A stretch of DNA of 64,000 bases from Aromatoleum petrolei (GCF_017894385.1 NZ_CP059560.1:1488001-1552000); one strand, 5' to 3'. Counted from the stretch's first letter, positions 35,986 through 46,689 are shown. Numbers and translations are program-made. The notes: a model not told the origin generated them from the letters alone.

Positions 35986-36710
35986 ACACCAGCGTTAGCT
36001 CCCCCAGTGCCGCAGGCGGAGCGACCCGCGCCGCCGACGCGGCAACCAGGGTGCGCGTGTGGGACGTCCCGACGCGCGTCTTTCACTGGACCTTCGCGCT
36101 GTGCTTCGCCGGCGCCTGGCTGACGTCCGATTCCGAACGCCTGCGCGACCTGCATGTCATGCTCGGCTACACCTTCGCCGGACTCGCCGCGTTCCGCGTC
36201 CTATGGGGACTCGTCGGCACCCGCTACGCGCGATTCGCGAGCTTCATCTTCTCGCCGCGCGAACTCGTTGCCTACGTGAAATCGCTGCTCGCGATGAAGC
36301 CCCGGCACTATCTGGGCCATAATCCCGCCGGCGCTATCGCGATCTTCGCGATGCTGGGCTTGGCTGCGCTGATCGCCCTGAGCGGCTTTGCGACCTATCA
36401 GGACATCGGCGGCGAATGGCTCGAGGAATTGCATGAAGGGGCCGCCAGCACCATGCTCGCGATCGTCTTCGTGCATATCGCCGGAGTCGGCGTCAGCAGC
36501 CTGCTGCACCGCGAGAACCTCGTGCGCGCGATGCTCACCGGCAACAAGCCCGGCACGCCTGCGCAGGGCATCCGGCAAACACACAGGATCGTCGGCGCAG
36601 TTCTCCTTGCGGCCGTACTCGGTTTCTGGTGGTCCTATCAGACCGGCGCAACCGACGCCTGGCTGCCGCAGTTGACTACGACCGCAGACCGGCATCACGA
36701 CGCCGATTAG
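35982..36710 (+). CDS. Cytochrome b561-type membrane protein
   Basis: A 242-residue protein with a Ser/Ala-rich start and four to five membrane helices. Histidines in VFHWTF (H35), LRDLHVMLGY (H58), EELHEGAAS (H151) and FVHIAGVG (H165) are placed as in the di-haem b561 membrane domain of bacterial cytochromes b. It starts with GTG overlapping the DHC stop (GTGA), so it belongs to the SHP-DHC operon and is the expected quinol-oxidising anchor. Confidence 0.9.
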   Translation: MNTSVSSPSAAGGATRAADAATRVRVWDVPTRVFHWTFALCFAGAWLTSDSERLRDLHVMLGYTFAGLAAFRVLWGLVGTRYARFASFIFSPRELVAYVKSLLAMKPRHYLGHNPAGAIAIFAMLGLAALIALSGFATYQDIGGEWLEELHEGAASTMLAIVFVHIAGVGVSSLLHRENLVRAMLTGNKPGTPAQGIRQTHRIVGAVLLAAVLGFWWSYQTGATDAWLPQLTTTADRHHDAD

Positions 36711-36736
36711 AGCGACGTCGCGCCCGCCCCCTCCCT

Positions 36737-36766
36737 GGCCGCCCGGGCTTCCCCGCCCCGGCGGCC
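36737..36766 (+). terminator. Stem-loop after the cytochrome b gene, no T-run
   Basis: GGCCGCC/GGCGGCC arms (36737-36743, 36760-36766), 26 bases past the stop codon. No T-run follows, so any terminator role is uncertain. Confidence 0.45.
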
Positions 36767-36837
36767 TGTCACGTATCGACACGCCCCCGATAGTCCGCGG
36801 CAATCCCGCCGATATCCGGCCGGGCGCAGCCGCGTCC

Positions 36838-36867
36838 TTGCGCTAGGCCAAATGCGCGGTTTATAGT
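36838..36867 (+). promoter_or_regulatory. Promoter of the leu leader / leuA
   Basis: TTGCGC (36838-36843), an 18-base spacer, then TATAGT (36862-36867). Transcription should start about seven bases further, at or next to the A of the leader peptide ATG (36875). Confidence 0.6.
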
Positions 36868-36874
36868 CGTGTGC

Positions 36875-36967
36875 ATGAACCCCGTCAGCGGCCACCTCCT
36901 CCTGTCGCTACGCCTTCTCCCGGTGGACCTGCTGCTGCTCGGCCCGCTGCTGCGCCCCGCGCGCTAA
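36875..36967 (+). CDS. leuL: Leucine-rich leader peptide of leuA
   Basis: A 30-residue open frame with 12 leucines, in runs LLL (8-10), LL (14-15), LLLL (19-22) and LL (25-26); codon 12 is the rare CTA. It lies 97 bases before leuA. This is the pattern of a leucine attenuation leader: when charged leucyl-tRNA is scarce the ribosome stalls here and leuA expression rises. No ribosome site precedes the ATG, and the promoter places the transcript start at or beside it, so translation may be leaderless. I do not see a classical terminator with T-run between here and leuA. CCTCC at 36976-36980 could pair with the leuA ribosome site. Confidence 0.75.
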   Translation: MNPVSGHLLLSLRLLPVDLLLLGPLLRPAR

Positions 36968-37064
36968 ATCGAACCCCTCCCCCTCGTGTTGTCAGACTCC
37001 GCCCGCGTCCCGACGCAGGCCGCTTGTCATATCCGGTATTCCAACATCCCAACAGGAGCCGACG

Positions 37065-38600
37065 ATGAAAGACCAGTTGATCATTTTCGATACCACCTTG
37101 CGTGACGGCGAACAGAGTCCCGGCGCCTCGATGACGCAGGACGAGAAGCTGCGCATCGCCCGTCAGCTCGAACGCATGCGCGTCGACGTGATCGAGGCCG
37201 GCTTCCCTGCGGCGTCGAACGGCGACTTCGAGTCGGTCCGCGCCATCGCCGAGACGATCAAGGAATCGACCGTGTGCGCGCTGGCCCGCGCCAACGAGAA
37301 CGACATCCGGCGCTCGGGCGAGGCGATCCGCCCTGCCGCGCGAGGCCGCATTCACACCTTCATCGCGACCAGCCCCATCCACATGGAGAAGAAGCTGCGC
37401 ATGACGCCCGACCAGGTCGTCGAACAGGCGGTGAAGGCGATCGGCTGGGCCAAGGAATACACCGACGACATCGAGTTCTCGGCCGAGGACGCCGGCCGCT
37501 CGGAGATCGACTTCCTCGTGCGCATCTTCAACGCGGTCATCGACGCCGGCGCGAAGACGATCAACGTGCCCGACACGGTGGGCTACAACGTGCCCAGCCA
37601 GTATGCGAACACCCTCCGCACGCTGATCGAGCGCGTGCCCAATTCCGACAAGGTAATCTGGTCCGTGCACTGCCACAACGACCTCGGGCTCGCGGTCGCC
37701 AACTCGCTGGCCGCGGTGCTGGCCGGCGCACGCCAGGTCGAATGCACGATCAATGGACTCGGCGAACGTGCCGGCAACGCCGCGCTCGAGGAGATCGTCA
37801 TGGCCGTGCGCACCCGCCAGGACGTCTTCGCCTGCGACACGCGCATCGACACGACGCAGATCGTGCCCGCATCGAAACTCGTGTCCGGCGTCACCGGCTT
37901 CCCCGTGCAGCCCAACAAGGCCATCGTCGGCGCCAACGCCTTCTCGCACGAATCCGGCATCCACCAGGACGGCGTGCTCAAGCACCGCGAGACCTACGAG
38001 ATCATGCGCGCCGAGGACGTGGGCTGGGGCGCCAACAAGCTCGTGCTCGGCAAGCACTCGGGCCGCAACGCCTTCCGCAGCCGCCTGCAGGAAATCGGCA
38101 TCGTCGTGTCGTCCGAGGACCAGCTCAACCACGCCTTTGCGCGCTTCAAGGAACTCGCCGACAAGAAGCACGAGATCTTCGACGAGGACCTCAACGCGCT
38201 GATGAGCGACGAGGTCGTCACGCCCGAACATGAGCACTTCCGCCTGCTCGCCTCACGCTTCCACTCCGAGACCGGCGAGACGCCGCAGGCCGAACTCACG
38301 ATCGCCGTCGGCGGCAAGGAGACGCGCACCAGCGCCCAAGGGTCCGGCCCCGTGGATGCCGCCTTCAAGGCCATCGAAGCAGTCGCGAAGAGCGGTACCG
38401 AGCTGCTGCTGTACTCAGTGAATGCGATCACCACCGGCACCGACGCCCAGGGCGAAGTGACCGTGCGCCTGTCGCAGGATGGCAAGGTCGTGAACGGCCA
38501 GGGCGCCGATACCGACATCATCGTCGCGTCGGCAAAGGCCTACCTCAACGCCCTCAACAAGCTCCACGGCAAGCTCGAGAAGCTGAACCCGCAGCTCTGA
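37065..38600 (+). CDS. leuA: 2-isopropylmalate synthase LeuA
   Basis: LeuA condenses acetyl-CoA with 2-oxoisovalerate, the committed step of leucine synthesis. The 511-residue protein begins with [20 protein letters not shown], includes the metal-binding [37 protein letters not shown] and [16 protein letters not shown], and ends in the C-terminal leucine-binding regulatory domain (about 390-511). AGGAG sits six bases before the ATG. Control by the leucine-rich leader upstream is likely, adding to feedback inhibition. Its substrate comes from the ilvBNC pathway. Confidence 0.98.
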   Translation: MKDQLIIFDTTLRDGEQSPGASMTQDEKLRIARQLERMRVDVIEAGFPAASNGDFESVRAIAETIKESTVCALARANENDIRRSGEAIRPAARGRIHTFIATSPIHMEKKLRMTPDQVVEQAVKAIGWAKEYTDDIEFSAEDAGRSEIDFLVRIFNAVIDAGAKTINVPDTVGYNVPSQYANTLRTLIERVPNSDKVIWSVHCHNDLGLAVANSLAAVLAGARQVECTINGLGERAGNAALEEIVMAVRTRQDVFACDTRIDTTQIVPASKLVSGVTGFPVQPNKAIVGANAFSHESGIHQDGVLKHRETYEIMRAEDVGWGANKLVLGKHSGRNAFRSRLQEIGIVVSSEDQLNHAFARFKELADKKHEIFDEDLNALMSDEVVTPEHEHFRLLASRFHSETGETPQAELTIAVGGKETRTSAQGSGPVDAAFKAIEAVAKSGTELLLYSVNAITTGTDAQGEVTVRLSQDGKVVNGQGADTDIIVASAKAYLNALNKLHGKLEKLNPQL

Positions 38601-38607
38601 TCCGCCG

Positions 38608-38634
38608 CAGCCGCGGGCGACGGGCCCGCGGCTG
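38608..38634. terminator. 11-bp stem-loop between leuA and DUF2069
   Basis: CAGCCGCGGGC/GCCCGCGGCTG, a perfect 11-bp stem with a 5-base loop, between convergent genes. It lacks T-runs on both sides, so intrinsic termination is uncertain. Confidence 0.5.
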
Positions 38635-38662
38635 GCACCGGGCGCACTGGATCTGGCCGGCG

Positions 38663-39648
<986 letters not shown>

Positions 39649-39699
39649 TTATAGCCGCCCCTCCGGCGCCGCCCCGGTCCCACCCATCGTATCCACCGC

Positions 39700-40914
39700 A
39701 TGTCCGTCATGCCTCTGCATCCCGCACGCGACTTCCTGCGCCTCCTCGCCCAGCGTTTCGTTGCCACCCGCTGCCCGCAGGTCGCCGGCAGCCTCGCCTT
39801 CACGACGCTGCTCGCCCTCGTCCCGCTCGTCACCGTCGTGATCGCGCTCTTCAGCAACTTCCCGGCCTTCTCCGATTTGGGCGCCTCGCTGAAGGTCTTC
39901 CTGCTGGAAAACCTCCTGCCCGACCGCGCTGGCAAGATCATCGCCACCTACGCCTTCCAGTTCTCGCAGAAGGCCGCCAAGCTCACGCTGATCGGCACCG
40001 CCGCCCTGGTCGTCACCGCGCTGATGCTGCTGATGACGATAGACCGCGTGTTTAACCAGATCTGGGGCATACGCCGACCGCGGCCGCTGCTCACGCGCCT
40101 GACCGTACACTGGTCCACGCTGACGCTGGGCCCGGTCGCGCTCGGCGCCAGCGCGCTCGCCACGGGCCACCTCGTCGCCAGCTCCGTCGCCCTTGCCGGA
40201 AAGGAATCGTGGGTTGTCGAAGCCTTTTCGACGCTGGTGTCGGCTGCACTGCTGTGCGTCGTGTTCACCTTCCTGTATTTCGCCGTGCCCAACCACAAGG
40301 TGCGCCCGAGCCATGCGCTCGCCGGCGGCACCACCGCGGCGCTGGCCTTCCTGCTGATGCAGCAGCTTTTCGCCTTCTTCCTCACACGCATCCCGACCTA
40401 CACCCTGATCTACGGCACCTTCGCGACCGTGCCGATCTTCCTGCTGTGGCTCTACCTGTCCTGGGTCGTGATCCTGCTCGGCGCGATCCTGAGCGCATCG
40501 CTGCCCGGATTTTTCGAGCGCACGCGCGTGCTCGCGCCCTTCGCCGGCGACCGCGCATGGGCCGCAACGACGGTATTGACGATGCTCGCGCGCGCACAGG
40601 CCGACGGCCGCACGGTCGCCTTCGAGCCGCTGATCCAGGCAGCTCGTCTCAACGGCGACGAAGGGGAAAGCCTGCTCGGCGAACTGTGCGAAGCGGGCTG
40701 GGTCGCGCGCACCGAGGACGGCAACTGGCTGCTCACGTGCGACGCCGCCAGCATCGGACTCGCCGATGTCCTTTGCCGGCTCGCGCTATCGCCGACAGGC
40801 TGGCGCAAGGCCGGCCGCAACGACCTGTCGCGCTACACGGCAGAACGCATCGAGAACGCGCTGCGCGCAACCGACATCTCGATCGCGGCGCTGGCCGCGC
40901 AGCAGAGCACCTAG
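39700..40914 (+). CDS. YihY/BrkB family inner-membrane protein
   Basis: A 404-residue protein whose first about 280 residues form six membrane helices of the YihY/virulence factor BrkB (UPF0761) family: QVAGSLAFTTLLALVPLVTVVIALFSNFPAF, NQIWGIRRPRPLLTRLTVHWSTLTLGPVALG and PTYTLIYGTFATVPIFLLWLYLSWVVILLGAILSASL. The C-terminal about 120 residues are soluble and winged-helix-like. Once misnamed RNase BN, the true role is unknown. ATG 39709 is an alternative start. Its stop TAG overlaps the convergent gene's stop at a shared CTAG. Confidence 0.9.
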   Translation: MSVMPLHPARDFLRLLAQRFVATRCPQVAGSLAFTTLLALVPLVTVVIALFSNFPAFSDLGASLKVFLLENLLPDRAGKIIATYAFQFSQKAAKLTLIGTAALVVTALMLLMTIDRVFNQIWGIRRPRPLLTRLTVHWSTLTLGPVALGASALATGHLVASSVALAGKESWVVEAFSTLVSAALLCVVFTFLYFAVPNHKVRPSHALAGGTTAALAFLLMQQLFAFFLTRIPTYTLIYGTFATVPIFLLWLYLSWVVILLGAILSASLPGFFERTRVLAPFAGDRAWAATTVLTMLARAQADGRTVAFEPLIQAARLNGDEGESLLGELCEAGWVARTEDGNWLLTCDAASIGLADVLCRLALSPTGWRKAGRNDLSRYTAERIENALRATDISIAALAAQQST

Positions 40915-42422
40915 ATCGGGTAAGGATCGACCTCGTACTGGAACAGCTCGACGTTCGCCGTCTGCATGTCGAGGCTGAGCACGCGGGCCTGTGCCACATA
41001 GAGATGTTCGCCCTCGTGCACCAGCACGAAGCGCCGCGACGCATACGTTCCCGCCGGGGCGAGGATCGCCTGGTTGCGGCGCAGCGCGGGCAGCGGCGGC
41101 AGGATGAGGGCATGCGTCGTGGAACTCACCTCGGCACCACGGAAGCCGATCGTCACCGGCGTGCAGGTCTGCGCCACCACCTGCAGGCCCAGTTCCACCT
41201 GCCCGGGGCTGTCGCTGCGGATCCAGCGCACGATGCACACGGCCCAAGGGTGTCCCGCATCCCGCCGCAGCGCGACGGCCATGCCGGCGCTCAGGCTGCC
41301 CGCCACGCCCTCGACGGACATCAGCGCGTAGCCACCGGGGCTCTCGTTGTACACCATCCACTCGGAGACGCGTTCCGTGGCACCACCCAATCGCGCAGCC
41401 TCCCACACCGCGCGCAGGCCCACGCACACCTGCACCGAATACCGGTACGCACGGCGCGACTGACCGCGATTCGGAGGCAGCGCCCAGCGATCCCGCATGC
41501 GCTGCAGCAGCGAGACCATTTCCATCGGCGTCAGCCCCACCGGCAGCCCGGATGCATCCGGTTCGAGCAACTCGCCGTCGAGCTCCAAGCCTACGGTCTC
41601 GGCCTGGGCCATGCGCTCCTTGAGCCAGTCAAGTTGCCCCGAAAGCGCGCGCGACACACCGAAAGCCGAGAAATACACCAGCCCTTCGGCCGCAGGCGCC
41701 ACGCTGCGGATCGTCGCAATCGGCGGGAGATCCTCGCCCGGATCGATCCAGAAGGACGAGGCCGCAGGCTGCGGGGCTTCTGGCGACAGCGCACCCTCAT
41801 CCGCAACCCCTTCCAGATAATCGTTCGCCCATACCAGCTCGCGTGCCGTCAGGCTCTCGGGCTGCAGCACGGCCAGCGCGAAAAGTCGCTTCAATGCATG
41901 TAGGGCATCGGCTGCGGCCGTATCGGGCTTCGCAGACCCCAGCGAACCGAAGCCACCTCCCGCTGCGACGATGCCATACGCCGCAAGCCAGAGACCGGGC
42001 GGTGTGACTGCACCGCCCATCGCAGCGACGACGAAGGCCTCATGCACCAGGCTCAAGGCGCGTCCCGTCATCGCCAGCGGATCGCCGCGGCGCACCGGAC
42101 GCCAACGCTCGCGTGTCGCTGCGGCCATTTCCCCGAGCTTTCCGGCGACTTCGAGCAGCGCCTCCACGAGCTCGCCCGCGACCACATGGAGTTCATGAGA
42201 AAGCGGCAATGCAGCGCTGAGAAGACGCGGCTTCAGACGGCCGCAGACATCGAGGACCCGCGCCTCGAACTCCTCCATGCACTGTCCGGCGACCGCTTCC
42301 GACAGCCGCCCCATATGCCCCCGCAGCGTATTCAGCTCCACGCGCGGATCGTCGGCCGGCTCGCTCGCCAGCCACTCCAGCACGGGAGCCAACTGTTCGG
42401 TGACCGGATCGGATGCAGGCAT
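40911..42422 (-). CDS. Uncharacterised 503-residue protein, PilZ-like C-terminus
   Basis: I cannot assign this protein firmly. It has no signal peptide and is mostly helical in its first about 250 residues (VELNTLRGHMGRLSEAVAGQCMEEFEARVLDVCGRL). The last about 220 residues are beta-rich, with an RRAYRYSVQVCVGLRAVWE start and IVRWIRSDSPGQVELGLQVVAQTCTPVTI, a layout that recalls PilZ-type domains; the classic RxxxR and D/NxSxxG c-di-GMP residues are at best partial. It is cytoplasmic, single, and ends tail to tail with the YihY gene. Confidence 0.7.
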   Translation of the reverse strand: MPASDPVTEQLAPVLEWLASEPADDPRVELNTLRGHMGRLSEAVAGQCMEEFEARVLDVCGRLKPRLLSAALPLSHELHVVAGELVEALLEVAGKLGEMAAATRERWRPVRRGDPLAMTGRALSLVHEAFVVAAMGGAVTPPGLWLAAYGIVAAGGGFGSLGSAKPDTAAADALHALKRLFALAVLQPESLTARELVWANDYLEGVADEGALSPEAPQPAASSFWIDPGEDLPPIATIRSVAPAAEGLVYFSAFGVSRALSGQLDWLKERMAQAETVGLELDGELLEPDASGLPVGLTPMEMVSLLQRMRDRWALPPNRGQSRRAYRYSVQVCVGLRAVWEAARLGGATERVSEWMVYNESPGGYALMSVEGVAGSLSAGMAVALRRDAGHPWAVCIVRWIRSDSPGQVELGLQVVAQTCTPVTIGFRGAEVSSTTHALILPPLPALRRNQAILAPAGTYASRRFVLVHEGEHLYVAQARVLSLDMQTANVELFQYEVDPYPI

Positions 42423-42554
42423 CGGGGAAAACTTCCGCTTTGAGACGTGTTGCCATTCTATTCAAGAATCACACCTTTTGAGCGGAGGCCCGCAGCCTGC
42501 GGACCTTGCGCCAGGATCGGCCTTCCCCTTTCCTTGGCAAATCCTTATCCGCAC

Positions 42555-42583
42555 TTGTCTCGCCCGCCCGCTTGCCTTACAAT
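42555..42583 (+). promoter_or_regulatory. Promoter of the rpsP operon
   Basis: TTGTCT (42555-42560), 17-base spacer, TACAAT (42578-42583), 36 bases before the rpsP ATG. It fits sigma-70 spacing well. Confidence 0.7.
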
Positions 42584-42619
42584 CGCCTGCTTTTCGCATC
42601 TACTCATCAGGACACCCCA

Positions 42620-42871
42620 ATGGTCGTCATTCGCCTTGCCCGTGGTGGCGCCAAGAAGCGCCCGTTCTACAACATCGTCGCAGCCGACTCGCGCAACCGC
42701 CGCGACGGCCGCTTCATCGAGCGCGTTGGCTTCTACAACCCGATGGCAGCCGAGTCCGAGAAGGGCCTCGTGATCAACGCCGAGCGTCTGGCCTACTGGA
42801 AACAGAACGGCGCCCAACTGTCGCCGACGGTCGAGCGCCTGGCCAAGCAGGCCGCGAAAGTCGCCGCTTGA
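42620..42871 (+). CDS. rpsP: 30S ribosomal protein S16
   Basis: An 83-residue ribosomal protein of the small subunit needed for 30S assembly. [40 protein letters not shown] is the conserved S16 core. The ATG at 42620 follows AGGA with good spacing; the frame remains open upstream but the homologous part begins here. First gene of rpsP-rimM-trmD-rplS, the classic order. Confidence 0.98.
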   Translation: MVVIRLARGGAKKRPFYNIVAADSRNRRDGRFIERVGFYNPMAAESEKGLVINAERLAYWKQNGAQLSPTVERLAKQAAKVAA

Positions 42872-42893
42872 TCCTGCCTGACTCATCGCAGTC

Positions 42894-43400
42894 ATGATAG
42901 TACTGGGGCGCATTGTCGCCCCTTTTGGCGTCAAGGGCTGGGTCAAGGTACACCCCTTCGGGGATGACCCGCTCTCCTGGCGTGAAATGCCTCAATGGTG
43001 GCTGGCCGACAAGGCCGAAGCTCCCGATGAGACGTGGCAGCCGGTGAAGCTGACCGGCTTCCGCGAACACGGCGCAGGCCTCATCGCCTCGTTCGAAGGC
43101 GTAACGGACCGCAGCGGCGCGGAAGCGCTGCAAGGCCGCTACATCGCCGCGCCGCGCGAGGCCATGCCCGGCACCGACGAAGACGAATACTACTGGGGCG
43201 ACCTGGTAGGCCTTGCGGTCGTAAACCAGTCGGGCGAATCGCTCGGCACGGTCGAAGCCCTGATGTCTACCGGCGCCCATGATGTACTGCAGCTGCGCGA
43301 CGGCGACGAGGAGCGACTGATTCCCTTCGTCGCCGCCTATGTGATGGATGTGGACCTGCCGAACCGGACGATCCGGGTCGACTGGCAGAAGGATTGGTGA
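42894..43400 (+). CDS. rimM: Ribosome maturation factor RimM
   Basis: RimM helps assemble the 30S head and binds S19. The 168-residue protein has the N-terminal beta-barrel ([24 protein letters not shown]) and the C-terminal PRC-barrel domain ([37 protein letters not shown]). It lies 22 bases after rpsP and seven bases before the trmD start. Confidence 0.97.
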   Translation: MIVLGRIVAPFGVKGWVKVHPFGDDPLSWREMPQWWLADKAEAPDETWQPVKLTGFREHGAGLIASFEGVTDRSGAEALQGRYIAAPREAMPGTDEDEYYWGDLVGLAVVNQSGESLGTVEALMSTGAHDVLQLRDGDEERLIPFVAAYVMDVDLPNRTIRVDWQKDW

Positions 43401-43407
43401 AGACGGG

Positions 43408-44196
43408 GTGAGCACACCAGCCGCCGCGAGGCGCTTCGACGTGATCACCCTGTTTCCCGAGATGTTCGCGGCGCTGACCGCCAGCGGCATCACGCGGCGC
43501 GCGCTGGATCGCGGTCTCTATGAAATCGCCTTTCACAGCCCGCGGGATTTCGTGGACGACCCGCACCGTACCGTGGATGACCGCCCCTACGGCGGTGGGC
43601 CCGGAATGGTGATGATGGCCGAGCCGCTGGAAAAGGCGATCGGCCGCGCGAAAGCGGCGCAAGAGGCGCGGCTGGGCGCCGCAGGACGCGTGATCTACCT
43701 GTCGCCGCAAGGCCGGCCGCTGGACCACGCGAAAGTGCTGGAACTGAAGGAGCTGCCCGCACTGACCCTCTTGTGCGGGCGCTATGAAGGCGTCGATCAG
43801 CGACTCATAGACCGCTGCGTCGATGAGGAAATTTCGCTCGGCGACTTCGTGCTGTCGGGCGGCGAGTTGCCGGCGATGGTGCTGCTCGATGCGATCGTGC
43901 GCCAGTTGCCGGGGGCATTGAATGACGCCGTATCGGCGATCGAGGACTCGTTTGTGGACGGGCTGCTGGACTGCCCGCACTACACGCGGCCCGAGATCTA
44001 CGAAGGCGAGCCGGTGCCGGCAGTGCTGCTCTCCGGCAACCACGCCGCGATTCGTCGCTGGCGACTGAAGCAGGCGCTGGGAACGACCTGGCGCCGGCGC
44101 CCCGACCTACTGGAAGGGCGCAGACTGAGCAAGGAAGAATTGTCACTGCTTGGTGAATTCAAGCAGGAGCAAGCAGGGGCGGAAGGCCGAGCCTGA
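43408..44196 (+). CDS. trmD: tRNA (guanine-37-N1)-methyltransferase TrmD
   Basis: TrmD methylates G37 of tRNAs with a G at position 36, preventing frameshifts. The 262-residue trefoil-knot SPOUT enzyme contains [11 protein letters not shown] at the start, [31 protein letters not shown] and [15 protein letters not shown]. The best start is GTG 43408, just after the rimM stop; the frame upstream to 43348 lies inside rimM and has no homology. The Shine-Dalgarno sequence is weak (GACGGG). Confidence 0.97.
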   Translation: MSTPAAARRFDVITLFPEMFAALTASGITRRALDRGLYEIAFHSPRDFVDDPHRTVDDRPYGGGPGMVMMAEPLEKAIGRAKAAQEARLGAAGRVIYLSPQGRPLDHAKVLELKELPALTLLCGRYEGVDQRLIDRCVDEEISLGDFVLSGGELPAMVLLDAIVRQLPGALNDAVSAIEDSFVDGLLDCPHYTRPEIYEGEPVPAVLLSGNHAAIRRWRLKQALGTTWRRRPDLLEGRRLSKEELSLLGEFKQEQAGAEGRA

Positions 44197-44278
44197 AGCC
44201 CGAATACAAACCGCGCGCATCAGGCACGTCCTGCTCTGCCGCAAGGCCAAGTGCCATTGAATCGACAGGAGTCGCACA

Positions 44279-44656
44279 ATGAACCTGATTCAGCAGCTCG
44301 AACAGGAAGAAATCGCCCGCCTGAACAAGACCATCCCCGAGTTCGCCCCCGGCGACACCGTGGTGGTGCAGGTGAAGGTCAAGGAAGGCACGCGCGAGCG
44401 TCTGCAGGCCTATGAAGGCGTGGTGATCGCCAAGCGCAACCGTGGCCTGAACTCCAACTTCATCGTGCGCAAGATTTCGTCGGGCGAAGGCGTGGAGCGT
44501 ACGTTCCAGACCTACTCCCCGCTGGTCGACAGCATCGAAGTCAAGCGCCGCGGTGACGTGCGTCGTGCCAAGCTCTACTACCTGCGCGAGCGTTCGGGCA
44601 AGTCCGCACGCATCAAGGAAAAGCTCAACTACAAGAGCGCCGCAAAGCAGGGCTGA
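44279..44656 (+). CDS. rplS: 50S ribosomal protein L19
   Basis: A 125-residue large-subunit protein at the 30S/50S interface. [61 protein letters not shown] is diagnostic. It is last in the rpsP operon, 82 bases after trmD, and ends at a strong terminator. Confidence 0.98.
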   Translation: MNLIQQLEQEEIARLNKTIPEFAPGDTVVVQVKVKEGTRERLQAYEGVVIAKRNRGLNSNFIVRKISSGEGVERTFQTYSPLVDSIEVKRRGDVRRAKLYYLRERSGKSARIKEKLNYKSAAKQG

Positions 44657-44683
44657 TCGCGCGATTCAGCCAGCAGCAAATGA

Positions 44684-44709
44684 AACGGGCCCCGCGGGGC
44701 CCGTTTTTT
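44684..44709 (+). terminator. Rho-independent terminator of the rpsP operon
   Basis: AACGGGCCCC and its complement form a perfect stem of about ten base pairs with a minimal GC loop, followed by six T, 28 bases after rplS. Confidence 0.92.
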
Positions 44710-44760
44710 CGTCTCGGACGACCGGCACCGCAAGGCGCCGGCATAAGACACCGCAGCCAC

Positions 44761-44958
44761 CTACTCCTGCTTCGCATCCTTGCCGTCGCCCTCATCGTCG
44801 TCCGGAATCACGGCATCGACCCCGGCACCGACGACCTTGGCGCCAACCTTCACCGTTGTCGCCACCACCGTGACGGCGGCATCGGCGACGGCAAACACGG
44901 CACACCCACCGAGCATCGCGGCGCAACCCATCGCGAACATCGCATTCTTCAAGCCCAT
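44761..44958 (-). CDS. Small putative lipoprotein
   Basis: A 65-residue protein with a lipoprotein signal: KNAMFAMGCAAMLGGC, with the lipobox L-G-G-C putting the lipid-bearing cysteine at residue 19. The mature part is Val/Ala-rich (AVTVVATTVKVGAKVVGAGVDAVI) with an acidic end. Similar small lipoproteins of unknown function occur widely in proteobacteria. It has no operon partner and faces rplS. Confidence 0.75.
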   Translation of the reverse strand: MGLKNAMFAMGCAAMLGGCAVFAVADAAVTVVATTVKVGAKVVGAGVDAVIPDDDEGDGKDAKQE

Positions 44959-45099
44959 TCCACCCGCCCCTCATTCCGTTAGCGACCACGCAGCCACGGG
45001 CAAACAGCCCCTCGTTTCGCCGCAATGCCCCTGGATTGTTGACGACAGCCCGATCGAGAGGTGTTTCCGCTAATATCCCCACGAATCCGCGCACAAAAG

Positions 45100-45129
45100 A
45101 AAAAAGCCACCGAAATTCGGCGGCTTTTT
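45100..45129 (-). terminator. Terminator of tRNA-Ser (minus strand)
   Basis: On the minus strand, GCCGCCGAA pairs with TTCGGTGGC (one G-U pair) and is followed by six T. On the plus strand the same position is an A-C mismatch, so it serves the minus strand best. It lies just downstream of tRNA-Ser. Confidence 0.8.
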
Positions 45130-45138
45130 CCATATGGC

Positions 45139-45232
45139 TGGCGGAGAGTGAGGGATTCGAACCCTCGATACGAGTTTTAGCCCGTATGCTCCCTTAGCAG
45201 GGGAGTGCCTTCGACCTCTCGGCCAACTCTCC
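45139..45232 (-). tRNA. serX: tRNA-Ser (anticodon GCU)
   Basis: A 94-base class II tRNA with encoded CCA. The acceptor stem GGAGAGT pairs with ACTCTCC, the D-arm is followed by the anticodon stem CTCCC/GGGAG around loop C-T-GCT-A-A (anticodon at 45198-45196), a long variable arm, and the T-loop GGTTCGAATCC. It reads AGC/AGU serine codons. lysC lies 51 bases upstream on the same strand, and a terminator follows. Confidence 0.97.
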
Positions 45233-45283
45233 AACCTTTGAGCCCGACATCATAGCGACTGCGGGCTTGCCGGTCAAACTTAA

Positions 45284-46510
45284 TTATGCAGCAACGTCGA
45301 GGCCGAAGGCCTTGTGCAGCACGCGCACGGCCAGCTCAAGGTACTTCTCCTCGATCGCGACCGAGATCTTGATTTCGGACGTCGAGATCATCTGGATGTT
45401 GATGCCCTCTTCGGCGAGCGTGCGGAACATCTGCGAGGCAACACCGGCGTGCGAGCGCATGCCAACGCCGACGATGGAAACCTTGGCCATGGTCCGGTCG
45501 GTGACGATGGAGCGGGCGCCGATATGCTCCTTGACGGCCTCGAGAACCTTCACCGCCTTGTCGAGTTCGCCACGGGCGACGGTGAACGAGAAGTCGGTCG
45601 TGCCATCCTTGCTCACGTTCTGGATGATCATGTCGACTTCGATGTTGGCATCAGCAACCGGACCGAGGATCTGGTACGCGATACCCGGCTTGTCAGGCAC
45701 ACCGAGCACCGTGAGCTTCGCTTCGTCGCGGTTGAAGGCGATACCGGAGATGACGGGTTGTTCCATGTTCTGATCTTCCTCAACAGTGATGAGCGTGCCC
45801 TCGCCTTCCTCCTGAAAGCTGGAGAGGACGCGCAACTTGACCTTGTACTTGCCGGCGAATTCAACCGAGCGAATCTGCAGCACCTTGGAGCCGAGGCTGG
45901 CGAGTTCGAGCATCTCCTCGAAGGTGATGGTGTCGAGCTTGCGCGCTTCGGGCACGACGCGCGGATCGGTGGTGTAGACGCCGTCCACGTCCGTGTAGAT
46001 CTGGCACTCGTCGGCCTTCAGCGCGGCCGCCAGCGCAACGCCGGTGGTATCGGAGCCGCCGCGACCGAGCGTGGTGATGGCGCCGTGCTCGTCCACACCC
46101 TGGAAGCCGGCGACGACGACGATGTTGCCCTCGTCGAGGTCCTTCTTGATCGGCGCCTCGTCGATGTTGAGGATGCGCGCCTTGGTGTGCGCGCTGTCGG
46201 TGAGGATGCGCACCTGCCCGCCGGTATAGCTCTTGGCCTTGACGCCAATGTCCTGCAGCGCCATGCACAGCAGGCCGATGGTGACCTGTTCGCCGGTCGA
46301 TACGACCACGTCCAGTTCGCGCGGATCGGGATTGCTCGCCACGTCCTTCGCGAGCGCGATCAGACGGTTGGTTTCGCCGCTCATCGCGGACACCACCACC
46401 ACCACCTGATGGCCGGCCGCCTGGAACTTCGCGACCTTGCGGGCGACGTTCTTGATGCGTTCCGGATTGCCAACGGAGGTGCCGCCGTACTTCTGAACTA
46501 TCAGTGCCAT
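45284..46510 (-). CDS. lysC: Aspartate kinase LysC
   Basis: Aspartate kinase starts lysine, threonine and methionine synthesis by phosphorylating aspartate. The 408-residue protein opens [24 protein letters not shown] and includes [38 protein letters not shown]. Two C-terminal ACT domains (about 265-408) bind the feedback amino acids. I use ATG 46510 (GGA upstream) over TTG 46522. A promoter-like pair lies at 46545-46573. It precedes tRNA-Ser. Confidence 0.97.
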   Translation of the reverse strand: MALIVQKYGGTSVGNPERIKNVARKVAKFQAAGHQVVVVVSAMSGETNRLIALAKDVASNPDPRELDVVVSTGEQVTIGLLCMALQDIGVKAKSYTGGQVRILTDSAHTKARILNIDEAPIKKDLDEGNIVVVAGFQGVDEHGAITTLGRGGSDTTGVALAAALKADECQIYTDVDGVYTTDPRVVPEARKLDTITFEEMLELASLGSKVLQIRSVEFAGKYKVKLRVLSSFQEEGEGTLITVEEDQNMEQPVISGIAFNRDEAKLTVLGVPDKPGIAYQILGPVADANIEVDMIIQNVSKDGTTDFSFTVARGELDKAVKVLEAVKEHIGARSIVTDRTMAKVSIVGVGMRSHAGVASQMFRTLAEEGINIQMISTSEIKISVAIEEKYLELAVRVLHKAFGLDVAA

Positions 46511-46544
46511 CGTCGTATCCAAATAGCCGTGGATAAAACACGCA

Positions 46545-46573
46545 ATTCTAGCGAAAGCCAGTGGACTTTGCAG
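46545..46573 (-). promoter_or_regulatory. Possible promoter of lysC
   Basis: On the minus strand, CTGCAA (46573-46568), 17-base spacer, TAGAAT (46550-46545), 34 bases before the lysC ATG. Confidence 0.45.
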
Positions 46574-46651
46574 AGCGGCGTATCTCGCGCCGTCAAACCC
46601 AATTTGGGCACTTATGGATTGCGGTTAACCCTAGGACTTTTGATTTTCCCG

Positions 46652-46681
46652 TTGTATTTGTCCGGAATAGTAATCTATACT
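46652..46681 (+). promoter_or_regulatory. Promoter of the XRE regulator gene
   Basis: TTGTAT (46652-46657), 18-base spacer, TATACT (46676-46681), in an unusually AT-rich stretch. The start point would be near 46688, just before the 20-bp palindrome. Confidence 0.55.
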
Positions 46682-46689
46682 TTGAGTAC

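Noticed and set aside
36871..37068. A 65-codon frame (start GTG 36871) overlapping the leu leader
   Set aside because: It is Pro/Arg-rich with no homology; the leucine-rich frame at 36875 explains the region better.
42506..42619. Upstream extension of rpsP
   Set aside because: The added residues cover the promoter (42555-42583) and have no similarity to S16.
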